DNA of 64,000 nucleotides from Rostratula benghalensis (taxonomy: Eukaryota; Chordata; Aves; Charadriiformes; Rostratulidae): NCBI GenBank assembly GCA_013399305.1, contig VXAI01000082.1, positions 662,131 to 726,130 of the forward strand, read 5' to 3'. A program made the translations under genes and the position numbers. Shown piece by piece: positions 1-12,545 of this stretch; within the stretch, counting starts at the first letter, position 1; every line of letters begins with the position of its first letter. The notes beneath the pieces were generated by a model that was given only the letters and a program-made list of their open reading frames with translations, did not search any database and was not told where the DNA came from.

Positions 1-117
1 GTTCCATATTCACAATTTAGTGTCTCCTGTTTCAACAAATAATTATAAATGACAATAACTTTTAATCCACTGTATCTTTAGCCAACATTTGAACAAATAA
101 AATAAATTAAGGCATAC

Positions 118-244
118 CATCATTGTTTTTGTCCAGGCTCTTAAATGCCAATTTCATCTTTTTCTCATGGTCTTTAAGATACCGCATAAATTCTTCAAAA
201 TCTAGCTGTCCATCCTGGTTAGTATCTCCAGCTCTAAAAATTTT
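118..244 (-). CDS. SLC25A24: SLC25A24 coding exon 2
   Basis: 127 nt between acceptor CAACAG and donor GTATGC on the minus strand. Encodes [12 protein letters not shown]... with EF-hand loop 2 and the first residues of loop 3. Exon 1 ends on a codon boundary and exon 2 leaves one base over, so the reading frame passes cleanly. Confidence 0.9.
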
Positions 245-3200
245 CTGTTGAGAAAAATTAAACATTTGAATTCTCCAGATCACAGAAGGTCACAAAGTAG
301 CACAGCACAACCCTGACTTTTTCTTTTTTAAAAAGGCATCATAATGGTCACTTTGGGTGTCAAATCCGGAGAACACCTAAGCATATGCTTCAGAGCTACA
401 TTTCTTTCCAAAATTTAACACACTCTTGATATTTTCATAAAGACAGAAAACACTCAGCAGCACAAATAGATAAAAAGAAAGCATTATTTATTATTTACAT
501 AACTTCCCTATTCAAAGATTTAAACATTTCTTAACCAGAACGGGCACTTTACACCTACTATAAAGTAAGTAATTTGTGGAGGAGGTGGTTGGGGACAGAA
601 AAAAAATCAAAGAGAACAGCTCTAAGGCTGTAGCTTTCCTGGTTATGCATGAAATTTGTCAATATGTCAGTAAAGTTAAGCAAACACAGCCTTAACTATC
701 CTCTTTAATCTAGTGGTCTATTAATTATGAATTATAAAGATAAATACTTAATTGGTATTTGTGTTTTTAACTGCTGACCAAAAAACCCCAAAGGTCTTGC
801 CTAACTAGTATTTCCATCCCCCAGGGTTTGAGAAGGCAGGACTGTGCTTCAAACTGAAGCCCTGACAAAAATTCAAAACAAACAAACAACAGACCTGTAA
901 CAAAGAGAAGCACAGTTATCTTCCATTTTTGCATGTGTTTCCTGGTAACTGTCCTGCAGATAAGAAATAGCTACATGTAAAATTAACTACGAGCTGAATG
1001 CAGGGTATACAATTGCCAGCGCTGCAGGAAACAAGTCTGAAATACAGCCTAGGCCTACACTTCTCCATCAATAAAGGGCCAGAATACTTTTGCCACCTTT
1101 ATGTGTGAAAACATACTTTTTTAAAAAAGTGAAATTACAGCAGCCCCAAAAAACATCAGCCTGTAACTGCTAAGGCTCCTCTTCAAAGGCAAAACCGGGA
1201 GAAGAGTGAAGCCCAGGCTACCAAGCTCCACAGAATTTATTAACTCGGGCTTTACACCACAGCAGGGGCTGCTGCCCATAGGGAGAGCTGCGGAGAAGGA
1301 GCAGAGGGGCCAAGTAGTGGCAAAGCCCACAAGACACCAACATCATGCTTTCCATCCGCTCTCACATTTCCAGAGTGCTGTCATCTCCTCCGGCAGGACA
1401 CGCAGGGAAATCCAACCCCAAAACATAAACTTTAAGGGGAAAGTTTGGGCATCAGCCCCTGTGGTTTCCTTCCATGTGTGAAATCCTGTGGGGGCTACAA
1501 TTGCATAAGACAAACAGGAGACCAACCAGACAGCACAATCTCTTCATTAATTTGCAGAAAGTTTCAGAGCACTTCAGGTTACGCATAAAGCATATGCCAA
1601 AAATTCTGCCAAATATCTTCTATTTTGCAAACTGCCTTGTGCAACTGTAGTTTCTGAATAAAGTAACTCTCAACGAGATTTGCATGGCTGTTCTAATCCA
1701 CATAATCTGGTTTAATCATTTTGTTTAGTCCACTATAATTAGTAGAAGTCCTCAAAAGACCTAAATGCAACAAGTTCCAGCCTCCAGAAACTAATCATAA
1801 AGGAAGTTGAACACTGGTGTATTTGTTGCAGGTGTCTGAAAAAAATGAAGACATCTCAATACATTTATGTTGCCTTCTTTATCTCTCCATGAGAAGAAAT
1901 GTACTTTAATCTCAAAAACCCAAAATTTGTAAGATTATCATAGATGCCTCAATGGAAAGGAAGAAGACTGTGTGGCACTCCACGATGAAACAAGCAGGAA
2001 ATTATTTCCCTCCCAACAAGTTGTGCAAAATAAAATTAATTCAAGTTACTGCATATTCAGATGAAGTTTTTTGGCATTATCTTAGAAAAATAGTGTTCTT
2101 AATACACTCCTAAATCCAGCTTGATTGTAATTTCTATTAATAACCTGTCAACAAAAATACACTCATCAATTCAGTTTCATGCCCTTGCCAATATGTTCAC
2201 TTGCTCTTGCCCCATTCACAATTTCCCATTATGAAAAAAAAAGCGCTTATATTTATTAGAGTTTCTGAATACATTCCTGACTATGAGCTTCTAACAAGAA
2301 AATAGGAAAGGCTAATAGATTAAACATTCATAATAAAACAAACATACATACATATTAAGGAAAAATAAAACCACAAACAAAAAAAAGCCCCCTATTAAAA
2401 AATATTCTAGGCAGAAAAGAGCCCTCCACCTCAAAGACACTGCAATCTCAACCCATCCCGTACTCCTCATACCATGGGATCCAAGCATCCTGCTAGACTC
2501 CCACAGGCTACTGAGAGGAGGCCACTTCTGAGGTAGTCACACACACACACACACACACACTTGAAGTGAATTCTCATCAATGCAAATTGTTTCTATTCCC
2601 TACTGCTATCTGGAAATACACAAACAAAAACATAGAACAAGGAAAGTGTTGGTTTTGCTCACAGATATGACAAAACTTGAACTAAATACCAGTTACAAAA
2701 CTTCCACTGCTGAGGGTGATGTGAGCCAAAGAAAATGGAAATTCCTAGCTTTGGAGAGCTGGCAATTAGCGTGTGTGAAGGGGGGCACCTCTCATTTCAT
2801 CTGCCAAATGAACAGATTTTATACTGCAACAACTCGAAAAAGAAAAGCATGCATTCTCCACTTTTATTATTATGGTTACTTTCCAGACTTCAAGACAGTC
2901 TGAGCGACTCTCAGCACAGCAGAACAGAAGCAACAGGGAACAAAAATGTATGCTTTTCCTCAGCAGCCATATGCATTTTTCTCACATTACAAACCTAGAA
3001 GGTTATACAAACAAAAGCCTCTTGCTGCCTGAGAAATGTACTAATTATGTGGCTGTCAAAGTTTCAGATTAAAACCAGTAATTTGCAAGTTTGTGGAACA
3101 AACAGGAACACCGAAAGGAGCCTGCCTTCCACTTGGAGGGCAGAGACTCCATCGTGGGGGGTTACATACTCTGTGGGCACAGCCAGCAGGAAGACACCTG

Positions 3201-6200
3201 ATTCTGTGGCAGGATTTACTCTCAGCTACAAACTGCCCATTCACAGCATCAAATAATAGTTAAGGTTGGAAAGAATCTCTGGAGGCCATCAAGCACACCA
3301 CCAGCTCAATGCGCATCTAATGAGATCTAATCAGACCAGGCTGCGTGGACCATACCCAGTTGAGTCTTAAACATCTCCGAAGATGGAGATTCCACAGCCT
3401 CCCCGGGCAACCTGTTCCAGCATTCAGTCACCTTTGCTTCAGTTCAACAAGGGGTCCAACTCTGCTGTTCTGCATTTAATATACTACCAGATTTTGCATG
3501 GTTACAACCACTTGTCACTGTGCCAGTTCCTGGTTCACCAACTTCTCTGATGGAGGAGAACTGGACACGTTTTAAAATAGGCATGCTTACAACAATAGAG
3601 CAGGAACCAAACTAGATGCCAGTCCTCACTTGGAAGTCCTGGGAAACAATGTTCCATGTGCCTGCCACATAAAACCTGCCATTTCTTGTTACAGACTTAC
3701 TGTGGGATCACCTCACCTTTACGTGGGCCCAGCCCCAAGAGGAAAATGTTTATTTTTTTAAGGTGTGCCATTTCTTTTTTCATTGTCTAAACGCTTTCAC
3801 TTCAAGCAATGAAGGTATTTCACTACGTGAAATGAAACAGTGACCACATACAGAATTGTTAATTACTGGTAGATATTAGGCAGACACTTTAGATGGTCGG
3901 TCCGTTCAGTGCTAGGAACCGTCACGTATGCTGGCTACGATGCTCCTATGCTGACCTTTTTGGTTATGACATTGCTGCCTTTTTCTTTTCTCCCCCTTTT
4001 TTTTTTTTTTAATTCTGCTACTTTTGTTCTTTTTCTGCTGTTAGTACAGCAAGACAATACCAAGGTGAAAGCCCACAAGCAGACTAAACGCCACAGGATT
4101 TTTAAATTTCTGAATTATATAAAGCATGTTGCAGTGTTGAATTCCTTCTCCTCCAGAAGACCTCTGTATTTGGTGTGGAAACATAAGCCAGCAGGACTGT
4201 TCAAAAAAAACAGAATCAGAAGAATTACAGAGAGGCTTTATATACACCTAAAAATTCAGACACTCTGTAAGCAGCCTAATGAATTATTAGATTACTCTAT
4301 GCCAAAGTTATGAACTTTAACACATTCGTACCTAAAACAAAGACAGAGAAAGCAAGACACTAGAAATCTTAATGCTTTTATGAAGCCTTTTCTTTTAAAA
4401 ATCACAGTTTATTTTTAATATTATTCTAGTATCATTATTTCCATATTGTGCATAAGCCTTCACATTCTGGTTACAAAACTGAATTCTGCCTGAAATGTGA
4501 GGCTGCTCAGTACAAATGGTCACCAGTCGTCTCAGGTTGTTACTACCAATCATCAGCTTGTTATTTCAGCTAATTGATATAGTTTACAGAATATTTAAAT
4601 GGAAGTGATCCATCAAGAAGTTACTGGGTATTTCTGGATTCCTATCATTCTATCTACAAGACACAAGTTAAAAAACAACACTTAAAGATACATAATTGGT
4701 GCAATTAGCAATTCATTGTTCTGCAATCTATGACTAGAGTTCCAAAGGGCACAGTTACAAATATTGCACAGAAAAAGCACCAGCACCACAGTAACAACAG
4801 CATCATGTCTTTGGGCACTCACAAATTTCACAATTTCTTTTAAAACCAGAGGTACTATATCTAAAAACCAATCATACTATCCCCTTCTCCTCCACTTTTT
4901 CTATTCTTTCTCCCTTCACCTCCAAAATAATTAGTGACAGTCATTGACTAGTTCTGCATTCTACAATTTTAAGTTACTAGACTAATCTTGCTGGAAGCCA
5001 AATTCAGTCACAGGTCAAGCATATGCTAACTCTTCTCTCTTTTTTCTAGATATATACCCTACATATTATGTTGTTTTCCTGTTTCCATCTCCCAACACTA
5101 CACAAATTTATGACACACAATGATAACCCAAAAATCAGTATTAAATATTACTAAAGTCAGTCTTGTCAAATCGCATCAGTTGGGAGATAAATCCAGCACA
5201 AAAGGAAAGAGCCTGAGCATGTGTCCACACAGCATTATACCCCAACCACCAAGTCCAAATAACCCACTAACAAACTAGACTGCCACTTACTCACCAGAAA
5301 TTCTATAAAACATTGCATTTTGAGCAAAATGGTAATTTGCATTGTCTACAAAGACCTTCCAACTTGTTCAAATGCTCACATTGTTCAAATGTTCACATTC
5401 ATTTGCTTCCCTCCCAAAGGACACTACCAATAGGTAGGCAGTGCCCAAGCAGGCCCTTTGAACCTCCCACAGACAGACACTAATGGAATCCCCAGCTCAG
5501 GCACAGCAGGCTTACACCCTTGCAGAGATGCTGCTATCAGCTGCCAAGCTTCCCCTTCCTTTTTTGTTCTAAGCACTGCTCTCCTCCACAACAGGAGAGT
5601 ACTAGCAGAGGTCTTCTTACTAGTTCATTTCAGGTAACAGAATCTCTATGAAATGTGCCTAAAAAGGAAGAGATGCTAGTTGTGAGTACACTCTCCAATA
5701 TGCCTTGCAAAAGCTGCTCCCTCGGGACCTGGATAAACTCTCTCAACTCATAGCTATGAATTAGATTCCAAGAATCTGAAACAGCATAAATGGGAGATGC
5801 AAACTATCCCTCACACCTTCATCCATCATTCCTTGCAATTTACACTGGTGGGTTTTACTTCAAACATGCTTGGTAGACTGACTTTTTCTATTAAATAAGA
5901 CTACTCTGCTACAGAGACATCCCCACCTCACAGTCATCTTAAAAGATTTACCAGTTTACTTTGTTTGTTTACCTGGGACACACTGCTGTCCCAAGACAGG
6001 GATTTAGCAAAGCATTTCAAGACAGGGTTAAGAGATCTTCCAGAGGTGGGGGTTCCCATATTTGGTGCCTGGCATTCTTGCACTTTGCAGTAACAAGAAG
6101 AATTAATCATTCACTCTACTCTGTCACTGTTCAGGTCAAAAAAAACCCAACAAAACCCCACCCCAAAAACAAACCATAAAATTAGTTTTAAAGAAAATAA

Positions 6201-9200
6201 AAATATTTTATCTCCTTGGATGTTTAAAGCGTTATAAAAAAACAAATTACTTATCTTGCTCTTTCATATGGAGACTTGGAGACTAGAGTAGCAATTAAAA
6301 GTGCCTGAAGTTGTACACATAGAAATGAAATGAAGACTTACATGTTTGAAGTCAGATATATTGCTGAAAATATTTGTGGTATTTCACAATTAAGTCCTCA
6401 CAATCAGACATAATCTTAACACCTATTATGACCTGCAAAGCAACGTTTAAAGGAACTGACTCCAGTTTTCTACGATCATATGCCATGACATCTGTTTTGG
6501 TAAAAAGTTGAAGATGCTTATCTACCCTAGATCTATAGTACCAGTTTTTGGCCTACTATTAAGGTGAAAGAAAGCTTAATTTCACATACACACCCAGACA
6601 TTAAAGTGCTAAAGCTTAAAAGGCTGTGAATCTGCACGTCACATATGATAATGATTTCTAAGAGTAGATATTGTCTGATCAGAAATAACTATGGTTCTTC
6701 TAGAAAGTTGTCCAAGTACCTTGTGCTTTTTGTATGCTTACAGCCAAGCATCAGCCAAACATTATGAAGAAGCTTGAGTTAACTTGGTCTACTAGCCTTC
6801 TAATTTTGTCATGTAAGGGAGGTTATCAAAGCCAAGAAAAGCTCAAGAATCTTAATAAAAAGTTAAGAAATATTCAAGAACATATTTATCTCAGTCACTA
6901 AACAAGTATGTGCTTTCTGGACTAAGAACAGGTGTGATAAGTTCAAGCTCTAAAGCACTATCTCGCTGTAGCTTTCAAAGGCCAGAGAGAAGTACAGAAG
7001 GAAACAATACACACCTGGTCCTGTTCTCACCCGTCCTCTCACACTGAGACACAGCACTAACACAGCACAGGGGCTTGATGGAATTCTGAATTTTCTTTGG
7101 TTTAAATGCAGCAACACTCATCAAGTGTTCTGAGTATTTTTAGACTTCGTTGGACTAAAATTTTCATAAACAGAGTCCATTACTCTAAACAGACCATATT
7201 CTGATCGCTAAGAATTTAGTCTTGTTGGGTCCTGTTTCCACCACACAGGAGGCTCATCTCACTGTTTCTTCATCTACAGGAGCCTTAACATAGCCAAAGA
7301 CTTAGATCAAAACCTGACAGGGAGTCAGTTCAAATAAGATCATTATACTGTTCCCAGAATGTAGTTATTTATTTCAATAGCATCTTTCTACTGAAAGCTT
7401 CAGGACTCAATGTACAGGCAGTACCTGAATTTGAATGCTTGGCTGCTCCTATCCCAAACTGAAGCTTGAAATATGGGGTTCACCTACTACAGATTTACTG
7501 TAAGGATTGATTGCAACAAAAGGAAAGGGTGAACAAAAATAGTACTTCATATAACCACTGGCACCATTTATGGTATTCCCGCCTAAGAGACTCACAGCAT
7601 TCTGAAGACATTGGATGAGATCATTTGAGATCTGAGCCCAGCATCTATTTTGTATCTCTACTGGACAACTCTGCTAATCAAAGTGACCATATAATACCTG
7701 TTAAAGTTGCTTGCAGAGCGCCATTTGATACTGTCACCACACTGAATTCCTTTTGAGTAGGGGCTGACATATTATGTCAGGAATCTTTTGTAAAGCTTTG
7801 CGATGTTACCCAATCCTGGCGGGTAATATACTACAATATAAAACAGGAGACATCCTGGCAGCCTCTAAGCAGCACACATTTTGGATTTTCCAGTGGTTTA
7901 CTTTTGTCTGTCAGATACTGACAGGAGGCAGGTCAAGTAGAACACAATGTCAGGAACTTCTGTCATGTTGTGCTATGATGTCCCGCTAGGGGGAAAAAAT
8001 TATTCTTCCTTAGAGGGATATACAACCTACCTCCAAAGCTTACCACATGTTTTCACATCAATTCTCGTATCTACAACATTACTTCACATAACAGAGTGTC
8101 TCATCGTACATTAAACATTAATAAAAACTGCCAAGACAGCTGATGAAAGGTGAAATAAAAAGAGCATACCAGTAGCCTATTACTCAAATGGACAGCAGTT
8201 TTATACCTTTTAAAGACCTGTATATTCCTTCTAGAGAGGAACTGCATTTCAAGAGAAAAGAGGAAGGTATTACCAGTAGCACAAACCCTAATTTATACCA
8301 CAAGGATGACAACTTAGGATGAACTAACTGACTTTGCAGGAACACTCACATGGTCCCTTACCGGGAGTTAACCAAGAAGCAGCTCTGCCCCCCAGAAGGA
8401 CCATGACCAAGACTGCATGTGTACATGAATTCCATCCCATGCAATGGAACCCAGCCCTGCAAGAGTGTTTTTGGAAACCTAACCCAGACCTGCAGGTAGA
8501 ACGTAACAACAGTACCACTCCTGAGAGCTCGACCCAGCCATGAGGCACCAAAGCCTACTCTGGTTTAGGATACCCCAGGGTCCTCCCACCCCATAGTGCC
8601 ACTATGTTGGCAGGACTGAGCAGTTCAGCAGCTAACACTTTACCACACTGTGTAGTATTTCCACATCTCATTTCCTTACTCAGAACTTATTAGTAACTAT
8701 AAGACCACTTCTGCCTCCCCAAACATACATACGATGATTCAATATGTGACTTCATTAATAAAGTATTCTTTTGCCAAGCAGTAAAAGGATTTTACTGAAT
8801 TCAACATCATTTTAGAGCTTGAAGTGAAGTAAGTGGAAGAAAGCAGCTTCAAGCAGCAAGAAAGCACAGGAAGCAGATTAGCTACGTAAAGACAGGAAAG
8901 AAGCCAGAGGCAAGTCTTACTGAGGCTCTCTGATTAACAAGTCTAGTTATTAACAGTGACATATAACCAGGCTAGTTTCTGGTTCAAACTGTGCCCACTG
9001 TTAAGTTTAAAATAGCCTATACAAGTTTCAGTGCACTCCAACAATTCTTCCACCCCTCTCAAACGTGCAACATGACTCATGGCTTATTTTGTTTACTCTG
9101 TGTTTCTTAAGCAACTGAGGCAGCCAGTTCCTCTTCTCCATTACATCCAGGTAAGTCTAGCTTATCTCTATTGATTTCATGGGTTTCACTTGCAGTTCAT

Positions 9201-11240
9201 TCTGTAGCAAGTGAGAATAATTTTACTGATACTCAGATGAGCAATATTAACGAAAGGCATCACACCAATCTTGAGAAAGAACTTGGAACTTCAATTTTAA
9301 GTTGCTCAAAACTTAACAAACACACCACTTGTGTCTCGGGGCTTTTCGTGAATTACGTGGGAAGACCACTCTTGTTAAATGTCAGAAAATTACCTGGTCA
9401 CTGCTCCCCTGTTGTGCACTGTAAGTAAAAACCCCAAATTGTTACAGTCAAACTGGTACAACAGGTTTTCAACAATGTGTATATAATGTGTGACTGAAAT
9501 TTGCAGCTCCTAATACTGACAACTCTCATGGATAAGCAAACCAGACACGTTTATATACCAAGAACACAAACTGTACTTATTGTAAAGATTATTTTGACCA
9601 GAAGCAATACTGAAGTGAAAGTGTGCTTTCATTTATACTCTCACATAAACATCATTCAACTCAAGAGCCTCTATTGGATACTTTTCCCTTAAATATACAA
9701 GACAAAGAATTAAATGTACTAAAAAGTGGTAAAATAGAGACCAAAAAATGAGACCACTGGAAAGAATTGGCAGTATCCCACTATTAGTATTAGGTCACTG
9801 AAACTAATTTATTGACCCAGCAGATCTCTAACACTACAGTCAAAATTTAAGTTCACTTTCCTGAAGCTCTTTCAGAACAACAGCCAGTACAGGTGTGGCA
9901 GTAGAATGCCATCTAACCATTCTTTATACTGAAATAAAGGACTGTTACGGTAATAGCTCCACTACAGTTCTCAGCTTTAGCTGTTTGGCCTAACTGAACT
10001 TACGCATGCCAGACTTGCCTTACCACACAAATACTTATGCCTACAGAATTGTGCATAAAATATTTTATACCCTGATCCCTAAGAATTACTGAAAAAGACC
10101 AGGAAAGAGACATTTCTCGTTCAGGAGCAGGTCAGACTTGCTAATGTAACTCAACGTCACACTTGATGACTCAAGTTTTACTGACTTGTGAGCTCACAGC
10201 ATTGATAACCGGGCACAAAGGAATGCACTGGTCCAACCCAGTCGCTGCAGAATCCACAGCGCAGAGTGCTACCCGTGTCATGGTTTGATGGCCGCTGGTA
10301 CAAGCGGGCATTTTTAATTAGAAGGGCCTTGGCATCAGACCCAGCCCATGTGAAGATGAATCATTTCCATGGAGACCTAGCTTCAATAACTAGTTCTGAT
10401 ATTGCAACCTACTGTTATATGGACTTACTTATCTGCCACCCAAAGCCATCCTTAATTTACCTGATCTCCGTTATGCATAGGTGGAGTGACAATCAAGCTG
10501 TAAATAATCATCCCTTTATCATGCTGGATGAGGAACATGCTATAAAATGTGACACAGAGAAGAGTCTAAGGAAGTCAAAAGTCTACACAAGATGAATAAA
10601 CCCGGCCGTGCCCACTTGCCAATAGAAGGGCTGACAGCCCAGTTCTTCATAGCCTTTATACTTGGGAATCCTTCAGCTACAACCCCGAGGCCTGTCTGTA
10701 CAATACAGCCCCCAGAGCAGGCACAGCATACCCGGGAAGGGAAAACGCAAGGCCCAAGGCCGACTTAAATCCGGGAGCGGCCCAAACCCTGGCATGCGGC
10801 TCCCGGCTTTGAAGCAGCCCCCGACTCGCCGCCTGCGCTCCGGGGCACTCACGGCGAGGCCCCGCCGGGCAGCGCCCCGTCCCTCACGGGGATGGGCGGC
10901 GGGGATGGGGCGGCGGGGCCGTGCCTCGCCCTCCCCACGGCTGTGGGGCGCCGGAGAGAGACCGCTCGGCAGCAGCTGCTCCTCCGGGAGGCAACGCCGG
11001 GGCGAAGCGGCTGAAGACCGGGGAAGGGCCGCCGCATCCCCGACCTGCTCTTACCTCCTCCGCCTCTTTTCCCAGGGGGATGCCCATAGCCCGTAGGCCC
11101 GTCTGGAGCTCGGCGATATCCACCCTGCCATCTTCGTTGAGGTCCAGCTTCTTGAAGAGGTTAGCGTACCGGGAGTCGGCATCCCTGTTGCCGTCGCAGG
11201 CGGCCGCCGGCAAGATGAGGCCTCGCAGCAGCGGGAACAT
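118..11240 (-). CDS. SLC25A24: SLC25A24 (SCaMC-1), 5' part: coding exons 1-2, gene continues past left edge
   Basis: Calcium-regulated carrier of the mitochondrial inner membrane that exchanges ATP-Mg for phosphate; the N-terminal EF-hand domain senses calcium on the intermembrane-space side (family knowledge). Seen here: exon 1 (11240..11055, residues 1-62) starts [11 protein letters not shown] and holds EF-hand loop 1 (residues 33-44; D33, N35, D37, D41, E44). Exon 2 (244..118, residues 63 to first base of codon 105) holds EF-hand loop 2 (residues 69-80) and the start of loop 3 (DKNND). Junctions use GTAAGA and GTATGC donors and a CAACAG acceptor, and the phases agree. EF-hand 4 and the six-helix carrier domain are off the window. 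Paralogues SLC25A23 and SLC25A25 share the architecture; the residues and the FAM102B-HENMT1 neighbourhood favour SLC25A24. The frame is open upstream of the chosen ATG for 76 codons, but the conserved family start is MFPLL/MLRWL-like. Confidence 0.9.
2538..2560. repeat. (CA)n microsatellite
   Basis: About 11 uninterrupted CA units inside SLC25A24 intron 1. Confidence 0.95.
3248..3455 (-). mobile_element. CR1 LINE fragment, antisense
   Basis: Reads as the reverse complement of a CR1 3' region: a 'ggttggaaagaatctctgga' stretch, then 'ccacagcctccccgggcaac' and 'ctgttccag', the usual order in antisense avian CR1 copies. Truncated and diverged; ends are approximate. Confidence 0.75.
11055..11240 (-). 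CDS. SLC25A24: SLC25A24 coding exon 1
   Basis: 62 codons from ATG (11240-11238) to ...KEAEE, followed by the donor GTAAGA read on the minus strand. Contains the first EF-hand with a canonical 12-residue loop. Lies in a CpG island. Confidence 0.9.
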
Positions 11241-11360
11241 GGCGGGGGCCGTGCCGGGCCGGACAGCGGGACGCTCGCCCCTCCAGCTCCCGCGGGCTTG
11301 GGCGCGTACCGGAGGCACCGCCAACGCCCGCAGCTGCCAGAGGAGGAGCCGGCCCGGACC

Positions 11361-11447
11361 CGCCTCAGCGGCGAGGGGGAGGAGGGAGGGCGGGGAGCGC
11401 CGTAAAGGCGCTCCCCGCCCTCCCTCCTCCCCCTCGCCGCTGAGGCG
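11361..11447. repeat. Perfect 41-bp inverted repeat with 5-nt spacer
   Basis: The left arm 11361-11401 and right arm 11407-11447 are exact reverse complements, separated by GTAAA. The arms are purine-rich on one strand (runs of G broken by A) and pyrimidine-rich on the other. The inner edge is 121 bp upstream of the SLC25A24 ATG, so the structure is in the core promoter or 5'UTR. It could form a cruciform in DNA or a very stable hairpin in RNA. Confidence 0.95.
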
Positions 11448-11742
11448 ACGAGGGAGGGCGGCAGCCACGGCCGCCTCAGCTCCCCCTCCCCGCGCTTACA
11501 CCGTTCTACCGGGCTAAACCTCTCCAGAACCAGTAGAAAAACACCCACGACGCGCCTTAAATGGCCCGATTTGGGGCCCTTTGGCTCATTTTCAGCACCA
11601 CCGCGTGGAGGTCGTCATTGAAGCTTGCGTGAAGATCTCCCCCCTAGGCTAGACCACAGACTACTTGGTGTTTGAAAACGGGCTAGATGCTGCTATGGCT
11701 TGCACACGCAAAGACTACCTGATTGCATTATAGGTTGATCAA

Positions 11743-12545
11743 AATCACAGAATAAGCAGGGTGGGAAGGGACCTCAGGGAGTCTGCAGCCCAACCTCTTG
11801 TTCATAGCAAGCTCAGCCATGAACTCAGAGCAGGTTACTCAGGTGTGCAAGGATGGAGAACCTCCGTGGGCTGCACAACCTCCCCAGGCAGCCTTGCTCT
11901 GCCACCTGACTCTACTCAAGGAGGAAGCCTTTTCCCTTCAATCCAGTCTGAGCCTCTTTCATTCCATTTTGTGCCTGGTGTCTACTATCCCCACACTACC
12001 ATGAGGACCCCAGCTCCATTTTCTTTATAAACTAAGTACCAGGGGAATCGAGGCCTCCTTTTAGGTCCCTGCTCTTCTAATTGACCCAGCTCAGTTTCCT
12101 CAGCCTCTCTTCAAAGAGCAAGTGATCCAGCCTGTAGAGATCTTGGTGGCCTTCTGCTGAACTCTGCAGTTTATCCCTGTCTTTAGCCTAGAACTGGACT
12201 GGAATGTCTAAACACAGCCTAGCTTGTGCGGAGTAGAAGAGGGTAATCACTTTTCTCCATCTGGTGGCCATGCTCCTGTTAATACAGCTCAGGATGTTGC
12301 TGGCCCACATTCAGCTTGCTCTCTGCCAAGAGCTCCAGGTCCTTCTCAGCAGAGCCACTTCCTGGCCTGTACGATTGCAAGGGGCTATTCCTTCTTACAT
12401 GCAGTACTTCACATTTGTTCTCGTTGAATTTCCTAAGTTCTCTGTTACCTCATTCCCCCAGCCTGCCTGAATGGCAGCCTGCACTCGAGCACATCAGGTG
12501 GTCTCCCACAATTTGGGATCATCTGGAAACTTGAGGAAGGTGTAT
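11743..12545 (-). mobile_element. CR1 LINE, long antisense fragment
   Basis: Starts with 'aatcacagaataagcagg' and 'gtgggaagggacctcaggga', then follows the antisense CR1 order: loss of a lead segment, 'cacaacctccccaggcagcc', 'gatccagcctgtagagatct', 'ggtggccttctgctgaactc', 'tcgttgaatttcctaagttc' and 'gaatggcagcctgcactcga'. Over 800 bp of recognisable 3' untranslated and ORF2-end sequence with small deletions. Sits about 500 bp upstream of the SLC25A24 start codon. Confidence 0.88.

Larger units (their letters stand above)
245..11054 (-). other. SLC25A24: SLC25A24 intron 1
   Basis: 10.8-kb intron, mostly unique AT-rich sequence. Recognised content is a (CA)n tract near 2.54 kb, an antisense CR1 fragment near 3.25-3.46 kb and an open frame at 10266-10595 with faint C-type-lectin-like motifs. 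No other exon, RNA gene or complete mobile element is recognised. Several open frames of 60-134 codons look like chance. Confidence 0.75.
10740..11520. promoter_or_regulatory. SLC25A24: CpG-island promoter of SLC25A24
   Basis: GC- and CpG-rich block around coding exon 1, in sharp contrast to the AT-rich flanks. It spans the start codon, exon 1, the intron 1 donor and the upstream palindrome. No clear TATA box is seen, as is usual for such promoters. The transcription start cannot be placed from sequence alone. Confidence 0.75.

Noticed and set aside
3909..4313. 134-codon plus-strand open frame with a hydrophobic start
   Set aside because: Lies in an SLC25A24 intron, antisense to it, and its phenylalanine-rich stretch comes from a poly-T run. 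No recognised domain.
10662..11548. Several open frames on both strands around SLC25A24 exon 1
   Set aside because: CpG-island effect; only the frame carrying the EF-hand is supported.
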